A program made the position numbers and the translations under genes. From Sacculina carcini (Eukaryota > Arthropoda > Thecostraca > Sacculinidae): a DNA stretch of 64,000 nucleotides. Positions 43,855 through 63,127 of this stretch are shown piece after piece. The notes beneath the pieces are model-generated. The model saw only the letters and a program-made list of their open reading frames with translations, was not told the origin of the DNA and did no database searches. Within the stretch, counting starts at the first letter, position 1, and each line of letters starts with the position of its first letter. The stretch lies in assembly GCA_916048095.2 (NCBI GenBank), contig OU696577.1:10160907-10224906 (forward strand), in the 5' to 3' direction.

Positions 43855-46800
43855 GATTGTGAGGTGAACTGACAGAAACACACCTGTAGCCTGCGTGTAT
43901 GCATGTGTGATTATTTGGAGTCCGATTTCTCGGAACGCATTTTCTCTGGTTACGTAGACGACTACATATATATGTATGTGTGTGTGCAGAGTGAAGGGGA
44001 TGTATGCCACAAAGTGCCGTTGTAGGAGGCCAGAGTTGATAGAGCGTGAAATTATCCTGATTCTGCCTCTCACATACTGTCATCTCCAATTCAATCATGC
44101 CTGGCCCTTGCTCTTGCCAGTGTGTTGCTCTCAGTGTTTCGCCACTCCGCCTGCACTACCCTGGTTTATTTCAATAATTTCCCCGTTGAGCAGTGTGTAG
44201 GTATTTCCCCCGTGTCTGCACGATATCTAAAAAAAAATAAAAACAACAGATGATAACGAGATATGAGATGATATGATATACGCATGATAATATGTTCCCT
44301 ATATATTATCAATTACGAACATTTAGATACATTTGATCAGCCCTCAAATACTGTAGTTCGCCATGTATGACATGTTATGACAATACATAACCTGCCTTAA
44401 AGATTGGGTATAAACACGACACCATTGCCCTGCCCGCGTAACAACACAAAACCAATGTAGTTCTCATCTTGAGAAGACGTGTTTGTGTGTGTGTGTGTGT
44501 ATGTGTGTGTGTGTGTGTGCTAATGGGTGTGCTGGAGTGTTTTGACGTCCATTAAGCCATCACACGTGCACAACTTGTTACGGACAAGTGTTACACACAG
44601 ACACGCGTGCCTAATGGTGGTGTATGACACCACGCACATACACACACCCACACACACATGGTGAAGCTGTATGTATACATTGGAGATGACCGCGCGATAG
44701 AACAGGATCGGCTAATGGACTTTGACGTCATCACTGACACCACACTGCTCACACACCATCACTGACACTACACCACTGACACACCGCCACTGACACACCA
44801 TTTTTAAGCATTGAAGATTCAAAACACTCATAATCTCATGCGCGACTACTCACCACATTTTCTTAAGTCTTAATCAAAATACTCTCATCAAATAATAGGC
44901 AGGTTGTGAAGGTTGTCCCTGGGCGACAGTTTGCGTGGCAATATAAACTTGACTATTCATTCGAAAATGATCATGTATGCACCGGCAACACAAGGTCCAA
45001 TACTGTGAAACACAAGTCGGGGATTATTTCATAATTAGCAAGGTGTGGTCTCGACAACTAGCCGCTATCTGGCCGAGACACTGAGGGCTCAACGCTGCCT
45101 CAAATCAATGCCAAGTTTCATTTGCTGCTGTTTGTGTTTCCATGGAAACAGCGGCTGGACGGGGAGTTGTTTTTGAGACTGGGTCAGGTGGATGTAACAC
45201 ACGCTCGCTGTCACAGGAATCATGACTTAACCGTTGTCAGCGGAGTTTGTTTTTATCACCGGCTGATCGGCAAGATTGGGACGACAACAAACTCACTGGG
45301 ACGTCACAGATCATGTCATCTCTATGTCACAACAAGCAACCAGCAATTGTCCACACACACTGCTGCCCTCATCAGCACATACACATGTATGTCGCCGACC
45401 TATTCTAAAACGGTTGAAGTCAGTGAAACTCATCCAAGACCAGCTCCTCTACCAAGTACAACCAATATGCCTGGAGAGTATAGTAAGCATGACGTTCAAA
45501 ACAACTCATGACAATAATTCAAATATCGTTTTGTTTCCACCATATCATGCAAGTATGTGATTCATTGATTCAGTTTGTAATTGCGTTCTTTTTCAATCTA
45601 GCACGGACAATATACGCGAATTTCTCGGTGCCACCACGGCCGCGCTACCAGGACCACGCGACAGGACGCGAGAACAATGGTGCCATTGCGCTGCTAATTA
45701 GCTGATTTGTGTCGGAGGTCAGATATCGCCGCTTCTTCAGGAGGCATGCCGATTATTGTTCAATGTCGGAATGTTTGCGTGGCGAACACAAACGAGCGGC
45801 AAAGTGAAGAGAACACAATGATCGGAACACTCGAAACAATGACACTTTTTTCTTGTGATCATCGAAGCGTGCAAGAAACAAGCATAAAACATTGTCCTGC
45901 TGTTCACACGCTAGCTCATTACGTTCTCAAGGTGGCATATTCGTGCATACTTGATAGCTAACAAAGAAGTATGGAATTTGATGAATACTGTGTCCTCTTC
46001 CGGTGAAATGCATGTGCTTACGTGTGTGTGTGCGTGTGAAGCATTTGACAAACAAAACAGCTGAAATAATTGAGCGTAGATAGTGAATTTTCTTTCGGAC
46101 AAAAGAACCTTGAAACGTGGATGCTAATGATGGTGACTGGTGTGAAACAGAAGTACCTACATACTTGACCATACGCTGCCCCTATAGCAATGTTGTATAA
46201 GAAAGTTTGTAATTGAATTGTGCCGCCACAGGCAAACCGGTAATTTGTTTAATTCATCCACCTCAACTTCATGATTTTAAATTAATTGGGAAAACACCAG
46301 CTTGCATTTCACAACGGATTTCGCAAGCACTTCCTACCTCTCCGACCTTCACCGTGGCTCGAGTCGTTGAAGAACAATGACCGGAGTTCGTCGGCGCGTC
46401 GCTGTTAGCAGCGGATGTGGCACAACTCCATTATGAGGCTGGAAGAAGCAGGCAGTGATGACATGCACCTGGCGCGCGTGCACAGAGCAGAACAAGACAG
46501 GTGCGCCAATCAAGACAACCATCAAGGCTCCTTCGAGCAACAGGTCTGCGGTATTAAATTATTTTGCTACAAAGTATATCGACATGATAAGACTGCTCAC
46601 ATGAATGTAATGTTTGTATTTTGATAGAACAAGCTAGATTTTATACCTCGTGAAAACATATAATTTATGATCACTTGCACTAATTGTATGTGAGTGTGTG
46701 ACAGACGCGCAACAGGTGTTATTTCTCAGCAGCCAGGTGTCACTTCCGCTAATCAGGCAGTCTGGTACAACCGCCACACACTCACCTGATACCCACACAC

Positions 46801-48282
46801 GCACACACACACATGTATGCAGACTACAAGCCCCGAGACGCCAGTATGTGACGAGGGCACACGGACCAATGAGCGCAGTGTAATGAGAGCGGTAGGAAAG
46901 TAGTGTACGGCACAAAGTTCGGGAAAAGCTGATTAAATCCATCACGACCGTGTTCGTATTGCGGAAATCACACGCGTATCGCTTCACAAACAAACATTTC
47001 ACACACATACAGACACACATTCACACACACAAACACACACGCTTACAATCAGACAAGCCGCTGGCATACACTTGATACAACGTCGATCACGGTGAATATT
47101 CCCATGGTATCGCACCATATAGATCATAACGGGGCAGAACGAATGGCGTGTAATGACAGAAACAACAATAACAAGAGTAAGAGGAAAAGAAGAGGACTTG
47201 AGTTGCTGGAATATTCCAAGTGCACTGGACAGACATGCACGTGATAACAAAACAAGCCTGACTTTCACGGCGGTTAATGCTAGTTAGTTACTATTGATGA
47301 AAAATTAAAGAATGATTTGAAACGATACTGAGCCGTCAATACGACTAACACTTGAATTTTCAACATAGAAGGATAAGTAGATGAATTGAAAACAGGCGGA
47401 GCATATACGAGCATAACAGTTGTTTTGCCCGCATTATAAGCAAAGCATGAACATACACAAACGTTGTTGTCCTAGAATACAAATATTCATGTGACACACT
47501 CGTGCGTTATGAAGTTTTTATGATCGAGTAGCACATGACTCTTCGGTAAACAATAGACGCAGTCAAGCTGCGTAATATGGTCTAATACGCTGCATTCATG
47601 TTATCTTGTGCATGGATAAGATAAGTCCACCATTGTGGATGTATATTTCAGTAAACAGTGGCGCCGAGTTCATTGAGTCATTCGGTGTTTGAGTCACTAA
47701 GTGCACTGAATGAGTCATCTCTTCTACGCAGCAGGCCGCTACTAAACCACTACCACCACTGACTACTACGGCGACACACCACGTAACCCCTGTACCCATC
47801 ATGCCCTTTTACCCCACGTCCACCCGTACCCCACATCTACGTGAACTCCGCATCCCCCTGTATCCATCATGCCCTGTACCCAATATTCCCCATTAACCCA
47901 CGTCGTCCTCTACTCCGCATACCCCTGAGTCGACTTACCCCTGCGAACAACATGGGATATCATTGCTTCATCATCATATTTCGCAGTAAGCATTCAGTAA
48001 ATGAACTTGTTCATGTGTGTGTGTGTGTAGTATAACACATTCAGTGTGAAGCCGTACAATCAGACATGATACTGACTGTCACGGTGATACGGCGCAATGT
48101 GATCGGTGTTGTTAACGTAGTACAGAAGCCACACTATGAAACTATGACTGCTATATCACTTACACCGAACATGAGCGCCACTGATCACAAGTTTCCACAA
48201 AAATTCGAATGAAACACATCGCGTATAATGAAGTCCGGCTGATTCACCACATACGGATTAGCTACGTGATATACTGATTAAA
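39746..48282. other. 8.5 kb with no recognised gene
   Basis: Contains CA/GT runs at 41690-41712, 42010-42038, 42761-42803, 43819-43851 and 44481-44519, a cluster of four CACGTG boxes at 41645-41671, and a short CACTGACAC block at 44727-44800. Open frames of 130-180 codons at 41477-42893 are on low-complexity sequence and show no family motif. Confidence 0.5.
44727..44800. repeat. CACTGACAC minisatellite, block F (short)
   Basis: About five units such as CATCACTGACACTACACCAC. Confidence 0.85.
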
Positions 48283-48290
48283 TATTAGAG

Positions 48291-48557
48291 TTCTTAACCA
48301 GGGGTGCGAGTTCCTAAGGGACGCGAGCAATTCTGTTAAAATAAAAATAAATGTTTTAACCTATGCTTTATATTTTCCCTGGAAAAAACTTTTCTTACAG
48401 CAACTTTAAGCTGTATGAGTGAATAATGAATTTAGAAACTATTGTTATTACGTCGTTTGTAATTTCAACTTAACTAGCTACCAATAATCCAGGGTATGTG
48501 AGAACTGACTTCTGATTTGAAAAAGGCGCCAACACTGAAACAGTTTAAGAACCACCG
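48291..48557. mobile_element. hAT-like MITE, left member of a tandem pair
   Basis: The right end in reverse reads CGGTGGTTCTTAAACTG. The left end reads TTCTTAACCAGGGGTGCGAG, so the first six bases (CGGTGG) are missing there. TATTAGAG flanks it on both sides (48283-48290 and 48558-48565). It has no coding capacity. Confidence 0.72.
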
Positions 48558-48565
48558 TATTAGAG

Positions 48566-48970
48566 CGGTGTTTCTCAACGTGGGTTATATGACCCCCTTG
48601 GAAGCCATAAGGTTATTTTGAGGGGCTTGGGATCAAATTTGAAAAATAGGGGGCACCATATTTGTTAATAAAAAATTCATGTTGAAACAGTTTATTCCTG
48701 TTATTATTTTCGCTTTTGTACATTTAAATCTTGTGATCAGCCGATGTCTATGTGCTCACCCCACCTGTAAGCAAGGTCGTGGCGTTGTTTTGATGGTCAG
48801 TGAAATTATTCACCGACGCACATGAGCTAAGGAGAAGTAGCCACGCGACAATACATGTGTGAATGGAGCCACAAGGACTTTTAAGAGGGCCACTGACTGT
48901 TTCTGGGGGGCCACAAGCACTGGCATTGTGTTGAAGAGGGCCACGGCTAGAAAAAGGTTGAGAAACACTG
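48566..48970. mobile_element. hAT-like MITE, right member of a tandem pair
   Basis: The left end CGGTGTTTCTCAACG and the right end in reverse CAGTGTTTCTCAACC are inverted repeats. TATTAGAG lies directly on both sides (48558-48565 and 48971-48978), an exact 8-bp target duplication as made by hAT transposases. TTTCTCAACCTTTTT-type ends are common in hAT MITEs. It has no coding capacity. Confidence 0.85.
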
Positions 48971-50043
48971 TATTAGAGGATGTAGGAAAAATGAAAAATT
49001 CTGCTGAAAATGGCTTGAATCAACATGTTTATCACTGTCATTTGTTTCTGCTGTTATCAATGCGTTTCGTACAATAATAACACGGGACGATTTGAAGCCG
49101 GATCCTGGTTGTTGTGGTTATCCTGGGATGTGGTTGTTGTGGTTGTCGGGAGTCGATCAAGGATGACGCAATACGTTCTGCTGTACGGTTGAAATACTCT
49201 CATCCAGCCACTGCATAACACTCGGACCTAATTTCGTAAGAGGACACAAAGAGCTTGATTTTTCTGCATAAGCTCATGAAATATTGGTACGCTAAGGAGA
49301 CAGATACAAGCTTCCGCCTCCTCACAACATACACATAGTTTCATATGATCCTTGACCAAAAACAGTTGCCTGACGAGAGATATAGGGGACTTACTTTCAT
49401 AATAATTTCATGCTGACCCAGTGGCATCATCAACATCTTATAATGGCTGCTTAGCAGAAAAAGTTGCAGGAAGCCGATGAGGAGGAAGTTCCCTGATGAT
49501 CAGACCAATTCCACCTCCTTGTGCAGAACGTTCATCATATTCGTCCTCAACCAGTCTTCAAGCTTATTGAAAGCTAATCTATATGAAAATTCCAAAATGA
49601 ATGTGTGTCGTTTGATCAGGCAGCAATTTGCTAGAGCATAACGTGGCTTAGTGCACCAGAACGTCCACCCATGTGCGACAAACAGTCATAGAAGATTAAG
49701 AATGAAAGATGAATGACCACGGCACCTCTAATCGCCCTCTCGTGTCCTCGCACGCGTGTCTCTGTGTGCGTGTCTGTGTGTGCGTGTGTCCCATAACGGT
49801 AGGTCACGCGTGTTCTCTGGGTATCTGTCTGTGTATGCCAGCGATCCAGTGAACCACATACAAACAATCAGTGTATGTAAGAATATGTGTGCGCATGTGT
49901 GTATGTGCGTGTGTTAGTGTATGTAAGCGTCAGTGTGTGGGAGGAAGGATTAGCCTTCGACTTTTGTACCCTGGGAACGACTAATGTTTGTGCTGGGACC
50001 TATGTTGTGTGTGCTCTGGTGTATTCAGATCAGGACAGTGTGC

Positions 50044-50046
<3 letters not shown>

Positions 50047-50092
<46 letters not shown>
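50047..50092. repeat. (TG)23 microsatellite
   Basis: A pure TG run of 46 bp. Confidence 0.95.
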
Positions 50093-50096
<4 letters not shown>

Positions 50097-52634
50097 ACAA
50101 ACACTCTCGTGTCAGCAGAAAGCTGGCCCGGTGTTAAGCTGTGTCCAAATCTCAATGGCGAGGTGATAATCTGTGTCGACAATGACATAGACGTGCTGTC
50201 CGATTATCACCGATTTCCACCCTTTTCCTCTTTCCTTCATCTCGCCTCTTGTGCTCTTTTCTCTTGACAATTGCAAACTTGAAACCGCTGTCCGATTCTC
50301 CTATAGCACACTCACGTAACATGGCACGGGAAAAATCTATATAATCCAAAGTAATTGGGGAAAATATATTCGAAAAGGTAGATAAGATAACAGAACAGTC
50401 AAATTAATATCGGCTAGGTATGAAAATGCGGTGGTGTAGCGTGTGCCGGTCACCGCCCACACTTCTCTGAGCTGTAGGTGATTCATAGCATCGCTCCATA
50501 TATCATACAGGTCCACGCTGCCTCCTAACCATGCTGTCGAGGAATGTTGATCAACTCCACTTTGAACTAGCAGTTTAAGTTTCCTTCATTGGCTTCGCCA
50601 ATATTTCTCTAAAAAATTGTCACAAGTCCGTTCAAGCATGGTACTATCTAAATAAACAGTATCGGTAGGCGTCATTTAATACTCTGAAACCTAATATCCA
50701 CATTGTTGACAGTTCATAGTGTATCTGGTACGGTGATGCTCTAGAAGCCGTCAACTGCGAAGCTCTTGTATCAAAGAGTTAAACTTTTACAGCAGCTCAA
50801 GTCAGGTTTGTGAATGGAGGAAACTAAGCTAACTCCTTTTTAAAGAAACACTTCATCCAACTAGCAACATGAAACACCCAAGCTTTGCTCACATTGTTTT
50901 TCTCAACGATGTCGATATGGTGGTAATACAGGCCAACGTAGAGTAGATCCCCATGTAGTACTGCGGTCTCAACAGTAGCACTCTATCCATGGCAATTACC
51001 ACTCACGTTCTGTTTACGAGCGAACCTCTATCAACAATTTCAGCAGCAATGCCAAGTTTAGCTGTCGAGGCGTGATGTGTCAAGATCAAAGTCACCGACA
51101 ATTCTCTCCCACATGAGTGTCGCACGCCATTCCGCGTAATGGGTTCCCGGTGCTGCCTCCAAGACTGACGACAGACAGTCTGGTGAGCGTTTCAGTGGGG
51201 ACATCCTGTTTTCCACCGACAAACTTCCATTCTCGTATGGCCAGTATTCTCTGTGAAGTGCAATCAACCCGATATTTCACCCGTTCACCAACCGTTGATG
51301 GCCGACCTCAACGCAGAGAGACCGATTAATTTACGTCTGAATGGCACTGGGCCTCAATTGTGCCATGTTCTTCGCTAATGTCTTGTCGTGCATCTTCATC
51401 TATACGCCCCTGAGTGGTGCGTGTACGTGTATGTGCTTACACGTTCCCAATCACCAAGCCATTCACCACTCGCCACTCTTGCGATACGCCGTCGATTGAG
51501 CTGCAGGCTATGAGTACACAGTGTACCAGCAGCAGAGAACGAGAGAGGGCAGCAGATAAACGGACAATTATCACACAACACTGGCCGCTGGGACCAGCTC
51601 ACTTGGCCAGGATTTCTTCAGCCAATCAGTCGTCATGCTGTCTGGCTGGTGGACCGTCTTCACCTCCCGCTGGCTCAATGTTGCTGGTGTTGACGTCTGG
51701 CGATCGCATCTGCCGATGTTTTTCACGCACGCGCATGGAAGTGTTAGCGTGTGAGACTGCGTGTTTGTACGTAACGGGTGATATAGCGGGTCACAATGAC
51801 CTGTCTTCAATTTTCTCCACAGCAGGACTTTGCCCAACTGTGTGATGCGCCCCTGGTCAACGACCGTCAACGGTGATCACCCCCGTGGTGATTCTCCACC
51901 AGGGTGAGACTACACCCCGGGGCGCACATACGAACACGCGCAGCAAGAAAAAAATTATAGCGTAATCGCTCGTTTCCAGTTGATCGAGCGATGAAATGTG
52001 CCACTCAATCCAATGTTCACCGCATGTTTCTCATCATAACAGCAGTCAGCGTGGCCTAGACAGCAGTGAAAATTTCAAAACAATTAAGATCATCGTGTCC
52101 TTCAGTGACGCTCAACATGTATTGGGGTCGATATAGGAGTCAATTGACCCAGCGGAAGCACAGAAAACAATAACGTTTCCTGCCGAGCGAGCACAGAGGT
52201 CTCCTGGCAGTACAAATGACAGCAACACTGCATGTAACCAGATCATGAATCAATTGATAATAACAACGCATTTTGAGTCGGCTGCTTACACACGGAAACG
52301 ACCACCGTTGGTAGTGTAGAGACATGCCATTATGAACATAGCAGCCATGGTGCCCTCAAATGAGCTTCAGTGGAAGTCGATATGTCGTCTTGTCACTTCC
52401 AATTGTGCTCGAACGAAGGCTAAATATACCTGGAGTTGAGTCGGTGGTGATTCAAGAACACGAACACAGTTCGAGGTAGAGCAATTATCTTTCCAGTAGC
52501 TGTCGCAATTTCGCAGCCATTGGCAAATTCCACGGTCGATTGCCTCTCGTTTGTTCGACAAACGTCCTTGTCCGCAACGGTGATTTAACTCCACTATTTC
52601 TTCCTGACAGACTCGTGATCTTACACCGCCGCAG

Positions 52635-52635
<1 letters not shown>

Positions 52636-52716
<81 letters not shown>
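52636..52716. repeat. (CA)40 microsatellite
   Basis: A pure CA run of about 81 bp. Confidence 0.96.
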
Positions 52717-52718
<2 letters not shown>

Positions 52719-53703
52719 ACTTACTCAGACAAACTAATACGAACGGCCAAAGGACTGAATATAAATTGTTTTTGTTCCACTTTCAATCTATCATAATCCC
52801 TACCTTTTATCCGATAACAAAGCAATACTGGGCGTCATCTGCCGAGCCTAAGTAGCGCCTAACACGAAATCGCCGATGAAGTGTCGACAAATAACCAGTT
52901 TTGGCACCGATTCACCACAATGCGTGACAATGTAGAGATTACGGGGCATTTCAATCTCGTAATTAATGTGTCGATTGCCGCTGATCGCCCGGCGGGATAA
53001 CACCACTCGGCAGATTGGCACAACTCGTCGTGATAAACTGCAACAACAACGGCAAGATCAGCTACGTTCAAAATCCACGTACTGGCAACAGCCATCAATA
53101 CACAATGCTCATTTGTCGATACTCGAGTGTTTGCTTGTTCGTGTCGGTGTGTGTGTGTGTGTGTGCAGGGTGTGAGGAAAGATGATGTGAATTTATGAAG
53201 AGCAAGAGAAAGCAGAAGCAAGCTTTCATCGAGAGGCTAGAATGTCACATGATCAGGTATTACGAGTAAACGACAGTTACAATAAAAATGAAGCCGTCAC
53301 GCTGGATTACCAAGCCAGATATAGATGTGATACTGAATTTACCGTTAAAGGAAGATGAATGATATTTGCCTATATGCTGCGCTTCTAATGGAAAAATTAC
53401 CTAGAAAAATTATCAGAAGAACTCAATAGCTGCCGCTTGCATACACCTTGTAACTTCTTCATCAGGCTTTTATATTTCATCTCAATTCTCCAGCCATACA
53501 ACATAGCTCAACATGATATCCATGTTTGAGCAGTGATTCAGCCAGGTATGTACAAATTACCGCAGTCAGTCTTTAACTATCTGACCAAATCGATTAACAT
53601 ACAATTTTAGACAAATCACTAGTACAAAAAAGCATGCCACCACACATACACGCAAGTGCTACTCACACAGTGAACACATTAGAAAGAAAGCAGAAGAGTT
53701 GAG

Positions 53704-55473
53704 CAGTAGCGGATCCAGAGTTCAATTGGGGGGGGGCTGAATTATTTTGGAGAGAGGAGCTGAATTTTTTTCACTGATGTATACACACATTTACACATAC
53801 ACGCATTATGCGCAAATATGCTTTGCGATAATGCTAATATAAAAAACTATACACAAATACTTTTCCACTTTTAGTGAACCTCTTGGTTATGAGAAGTGAT
53901 GCAAAACAAACGTTTTTTTGGTTGCGTTTTTTTTTGCAAAAAAACATGTTTTTTAGGTTTTTTGTTTTTTGGATGTTGGATTTTAGTACATAGAAACGAG
54001 TTTAATTGACGTTTTGCACATCTTTACGTGTCTTATTTCAAAAATAATTTGATAATAGTATAAGAAACACAAATATTTATCAATAAATACCTCAGGAGAC
54101 TGTTTGAAAGTGCATCCGGGTCCGGTGGTTTATGTTTTTTCATTGAGAAAACCCATGTTTTTAAAAATGGTTTTAATTATGTGGATATTTGAAATAATTT
54201 GTCAGCAGAACAAAACAAATTCATTGAGTAATCATGTGTTTTTCAAAAGAAACCATGTTTTTATGAAAAAATGCAATGATGTTTTTCAAATTGGTTTTAA
54301 ATTTGTTTTATTAATGTACAGATTCAGAAAATGTTGACAGCAGAACAAGACAAGTTAATTGGTTGGTCAAGTGTTTTTTGTCAAACGTTTATTTAAAATA
54401 ACGCTTTTTTAATGAATTTTTTTTTCTAAAACAGTATCTATGTAAGATAGATTTGATTGATGTACGTTCAAATACCTTTTGTATTGCAAGTAGCCTGCTG
54501 GTACGTATAAGCGGCTGGTTAAACCACTTGATTTAAACTGTTTTTTTAATAAGTTTTTAAAAATAAGGTTTTCGTAGATGTAGAGATTCAGAAAAAAATT
54601 GGCGGCAGATCAAGGAAAGTTGAACCAAATTAATTGGTTTTTATTAGTTACTTGCTTTTAGAACTGGTTCTATGGATGATGGCTTCTTTGATGTAGTTAT
54701 TTGTGTTCAAATACGTTTTTGTACATTAAATATATTTCCTCAGTGGTTTTTTTCCTACACGAAAATATTGCCCGTTTTTCTGGTCAGGATTGCCACTCTG
54801 ATTAATGCGACCCGCTTTTATTCGTGGTCTCATTAGGGACACTAAGTTTGTGTGCATATTTGTAGTATTTATGTAAATATTTGCAGTGTTTGTACTTTTA
54901 TATTTGAAAATAATTGATCTGCTGAATGAAATGATGAAACTTATTATAATCAACGTAGTTAATTTCTGGTAGGAAGAAGGTAATGTGTAAAAAATAATAA
55001 AAAACTATGCCACCTGTTGTTTTTTTAAAAACAATTTCAGATTTTAGCATAAAAAACGGTTCTCAAACTCTACTTTCTTACACAATGATTAACTCAATAA
55101 TTGAATACAAAACTGTACTGTACATAGAAGTGCCGCACAGTACCGTGCAAACAATGATATTAGGGCTTTCAGACACATTATAACAATTATATGGTGCATA
55201 TTTAATGACAATGCAATTTGATAGGGTCACTAATAGCATGAATAACTCATGTGTTGATAAAAAATAATTCATTTAACATCCAAAATATATCATTTCCATA
55301 ATTTGAATTATTTGCATGACTCTTATAAAACTAAAACAAAAAAACGTGTTTTTTCGTAGAGGTTTTTTGACCAAAAAACGGTTTTTTTAGGTCGCATCTC
55401 TAGTTATGAGGAGTTGATGGAAACATTTTGGGGGACTTCAGCCCCCTGAACCGCCTCCCTGGATCCGCCAGTG
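53704..55473. mobile_element. hAT-like MITE, GGCGGATCCAG family, copy 3, split by a nested element
   Basis: The left end is CAGTAGCGGATCCAG and the right end CTGGATCCGCCAGTG. The exact 8-bp sequence GAGTTGAG flanks it (53696-53703 and 55474-55481), supporting hAT. Its body, 53704-53893 plus 55411-55473, aligns with copy 2 at 17687-17938. The interruption is the element at 53894-55402. Confidence 0.85.
53894..55402. mobile_element. Nested non-autonomous hAT element, 1.5 kb
   Basis: The left end AAGTGATGCAAAAC and the right end in reverse TAGAGATGCGACC are related terminal repeats, followed by T-rich TTTTTTGG sequence on both sides. GTTATGAG is duplicated exactly (53886-53893 and 55403-55410), and the same site is uninterrupted in the copy at 17687. 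The interior is AT-rich with three diverged repeats around 'cagcagaacaa' (54181, 54320, 54583). No transposase was recognised. Confidence 0.82.
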
Positions 55474-55481
55474 GAGTTGAG

Positions 55482-61961
<6,480 letters not shown>

Positions 61962-62758
61962 TGTGTCAGTGATGGTGTGTCGGTAGTGGTGTGTCAGTAG
62001 TGGTGTGTCAGTGATGGTGTGTCAGTAGTGGTGTGTCGGTAGTGATGGAGTGTCAGTAGTGGTGCGTCAGTAGTGGCGTGTCAGTGGCGGTGTGTCAGTG
62101 GTGGTGTGTCAGTGTCAGTGGTGAAGTGTCAGTGGTGAAGTGTCAGTGATGATGTGTCAGTGGTGATGTGTCAGTGATGGTGTGTCAGTAGTGAAGTGTC
62201 AGTAGTAGTGTGTCAGTAGTGGTGTGTCAGTGGTGAAGTGTCAGTAGTGGTGTGTCAGTAGTGGTGTGTCAGTGGTGGAGTGTCAGTAGTGGTGTGTCAG
62301 TAGTGGTGTGTCAGTGATTGAGTGTCAGTGATTGAGTCTCAGTAGTGGCGTGTCAGTGGCGGTGTGTCAGTGGTCGTGTGTCGGTAGTGGTGGTGTGTCA
62401 GTGGCGGTGAAGTGTCAGTGGTGAAGTGTCAGTGATGATGTGTCATTGGTGGTGTGTCAGTGATGGTGTGTCAGTAGTGGAGTGTCAGTAGTGGTGTGTC
62501 AGTAGTGGAGTGTCAGTAGTGGTGTGTCAGTGATGAAGTGTCAGTGATGGTGTGTCAGTGGTAGTGTGTGTCAGTAGTGGTGTGTCAGTGTTGGTGTGTC
62601 AGTAGTGGTGTGTCAGTGGTGGTGTGTCAGTGATGGTGTGTCAGTAGTGGCGTGTCAGTGATGGAGTGTCAGTAGTGGAGTGTCAGTAATAGTGTGTCAG
62701 TGATGGAGTGTCAGTAGTGGTGTGTCAGTGGCGGTGTGTCAATAGTGGTGTCACCAGT
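61962..62758. repeat. GTGTCAGTG minisatellite, block G
   Basis: About 800 bp of 14-15 bp units GTGTCAGTAGTGGT, GTGTCAGTGATGGT and GTGTCAGTGGTGAA, with GAGTGTCAGTAGTG variants. It is the longest block of the 14-bp type. Confidence 0.95.
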
Positions 62759-63082
62759 GTACATGGGCCAACAGTAATATCATATTAGACACGCGACCCG
62801 CATCGCTGTTAAATTGATTGTTCTCTTAGCTCCATTCTCTCTCCCTGTTTTCACTCACTCTTTCTGCGTGCACCTGGAAGCAGATGACATATAGGAGCGT
62901 GCACACACACACGCATACATACACACTGGGATGTGCATTACCGTCCGCTCCCCATAGACATAATATGAGCGCTTGGTCAGTCGCTTGACTGATCCACCAG
63001 TGGGGGCTTCAAGGGGACAGTCCCGCCCCTCAGGGGATCATATCCCACCCCCACATAACCCACCTGGACACGTGTGTAGCGC

Positions 63083-63127
<45 letters not shown>

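Larger units (their letters stand above)
48979..53695. other. No confident gene; possible decayed element near 50.5-51.3 kb
   Basis: Contains (TG)n at 50047-50092. Minus-strand frames around 50850-51330 look like broken coding sequence (stretches such as WERIVGDFDLDTS), but I cannot place them in a family. No intact gene was recognised. Confidence 0.4.

Noticed and set aside
62985..63010. TGATCCACCAGTG resembling the end of the GGCGGATCCAG MITE family
   Set aside because: No second end or shared interior was found, so the match is too short.
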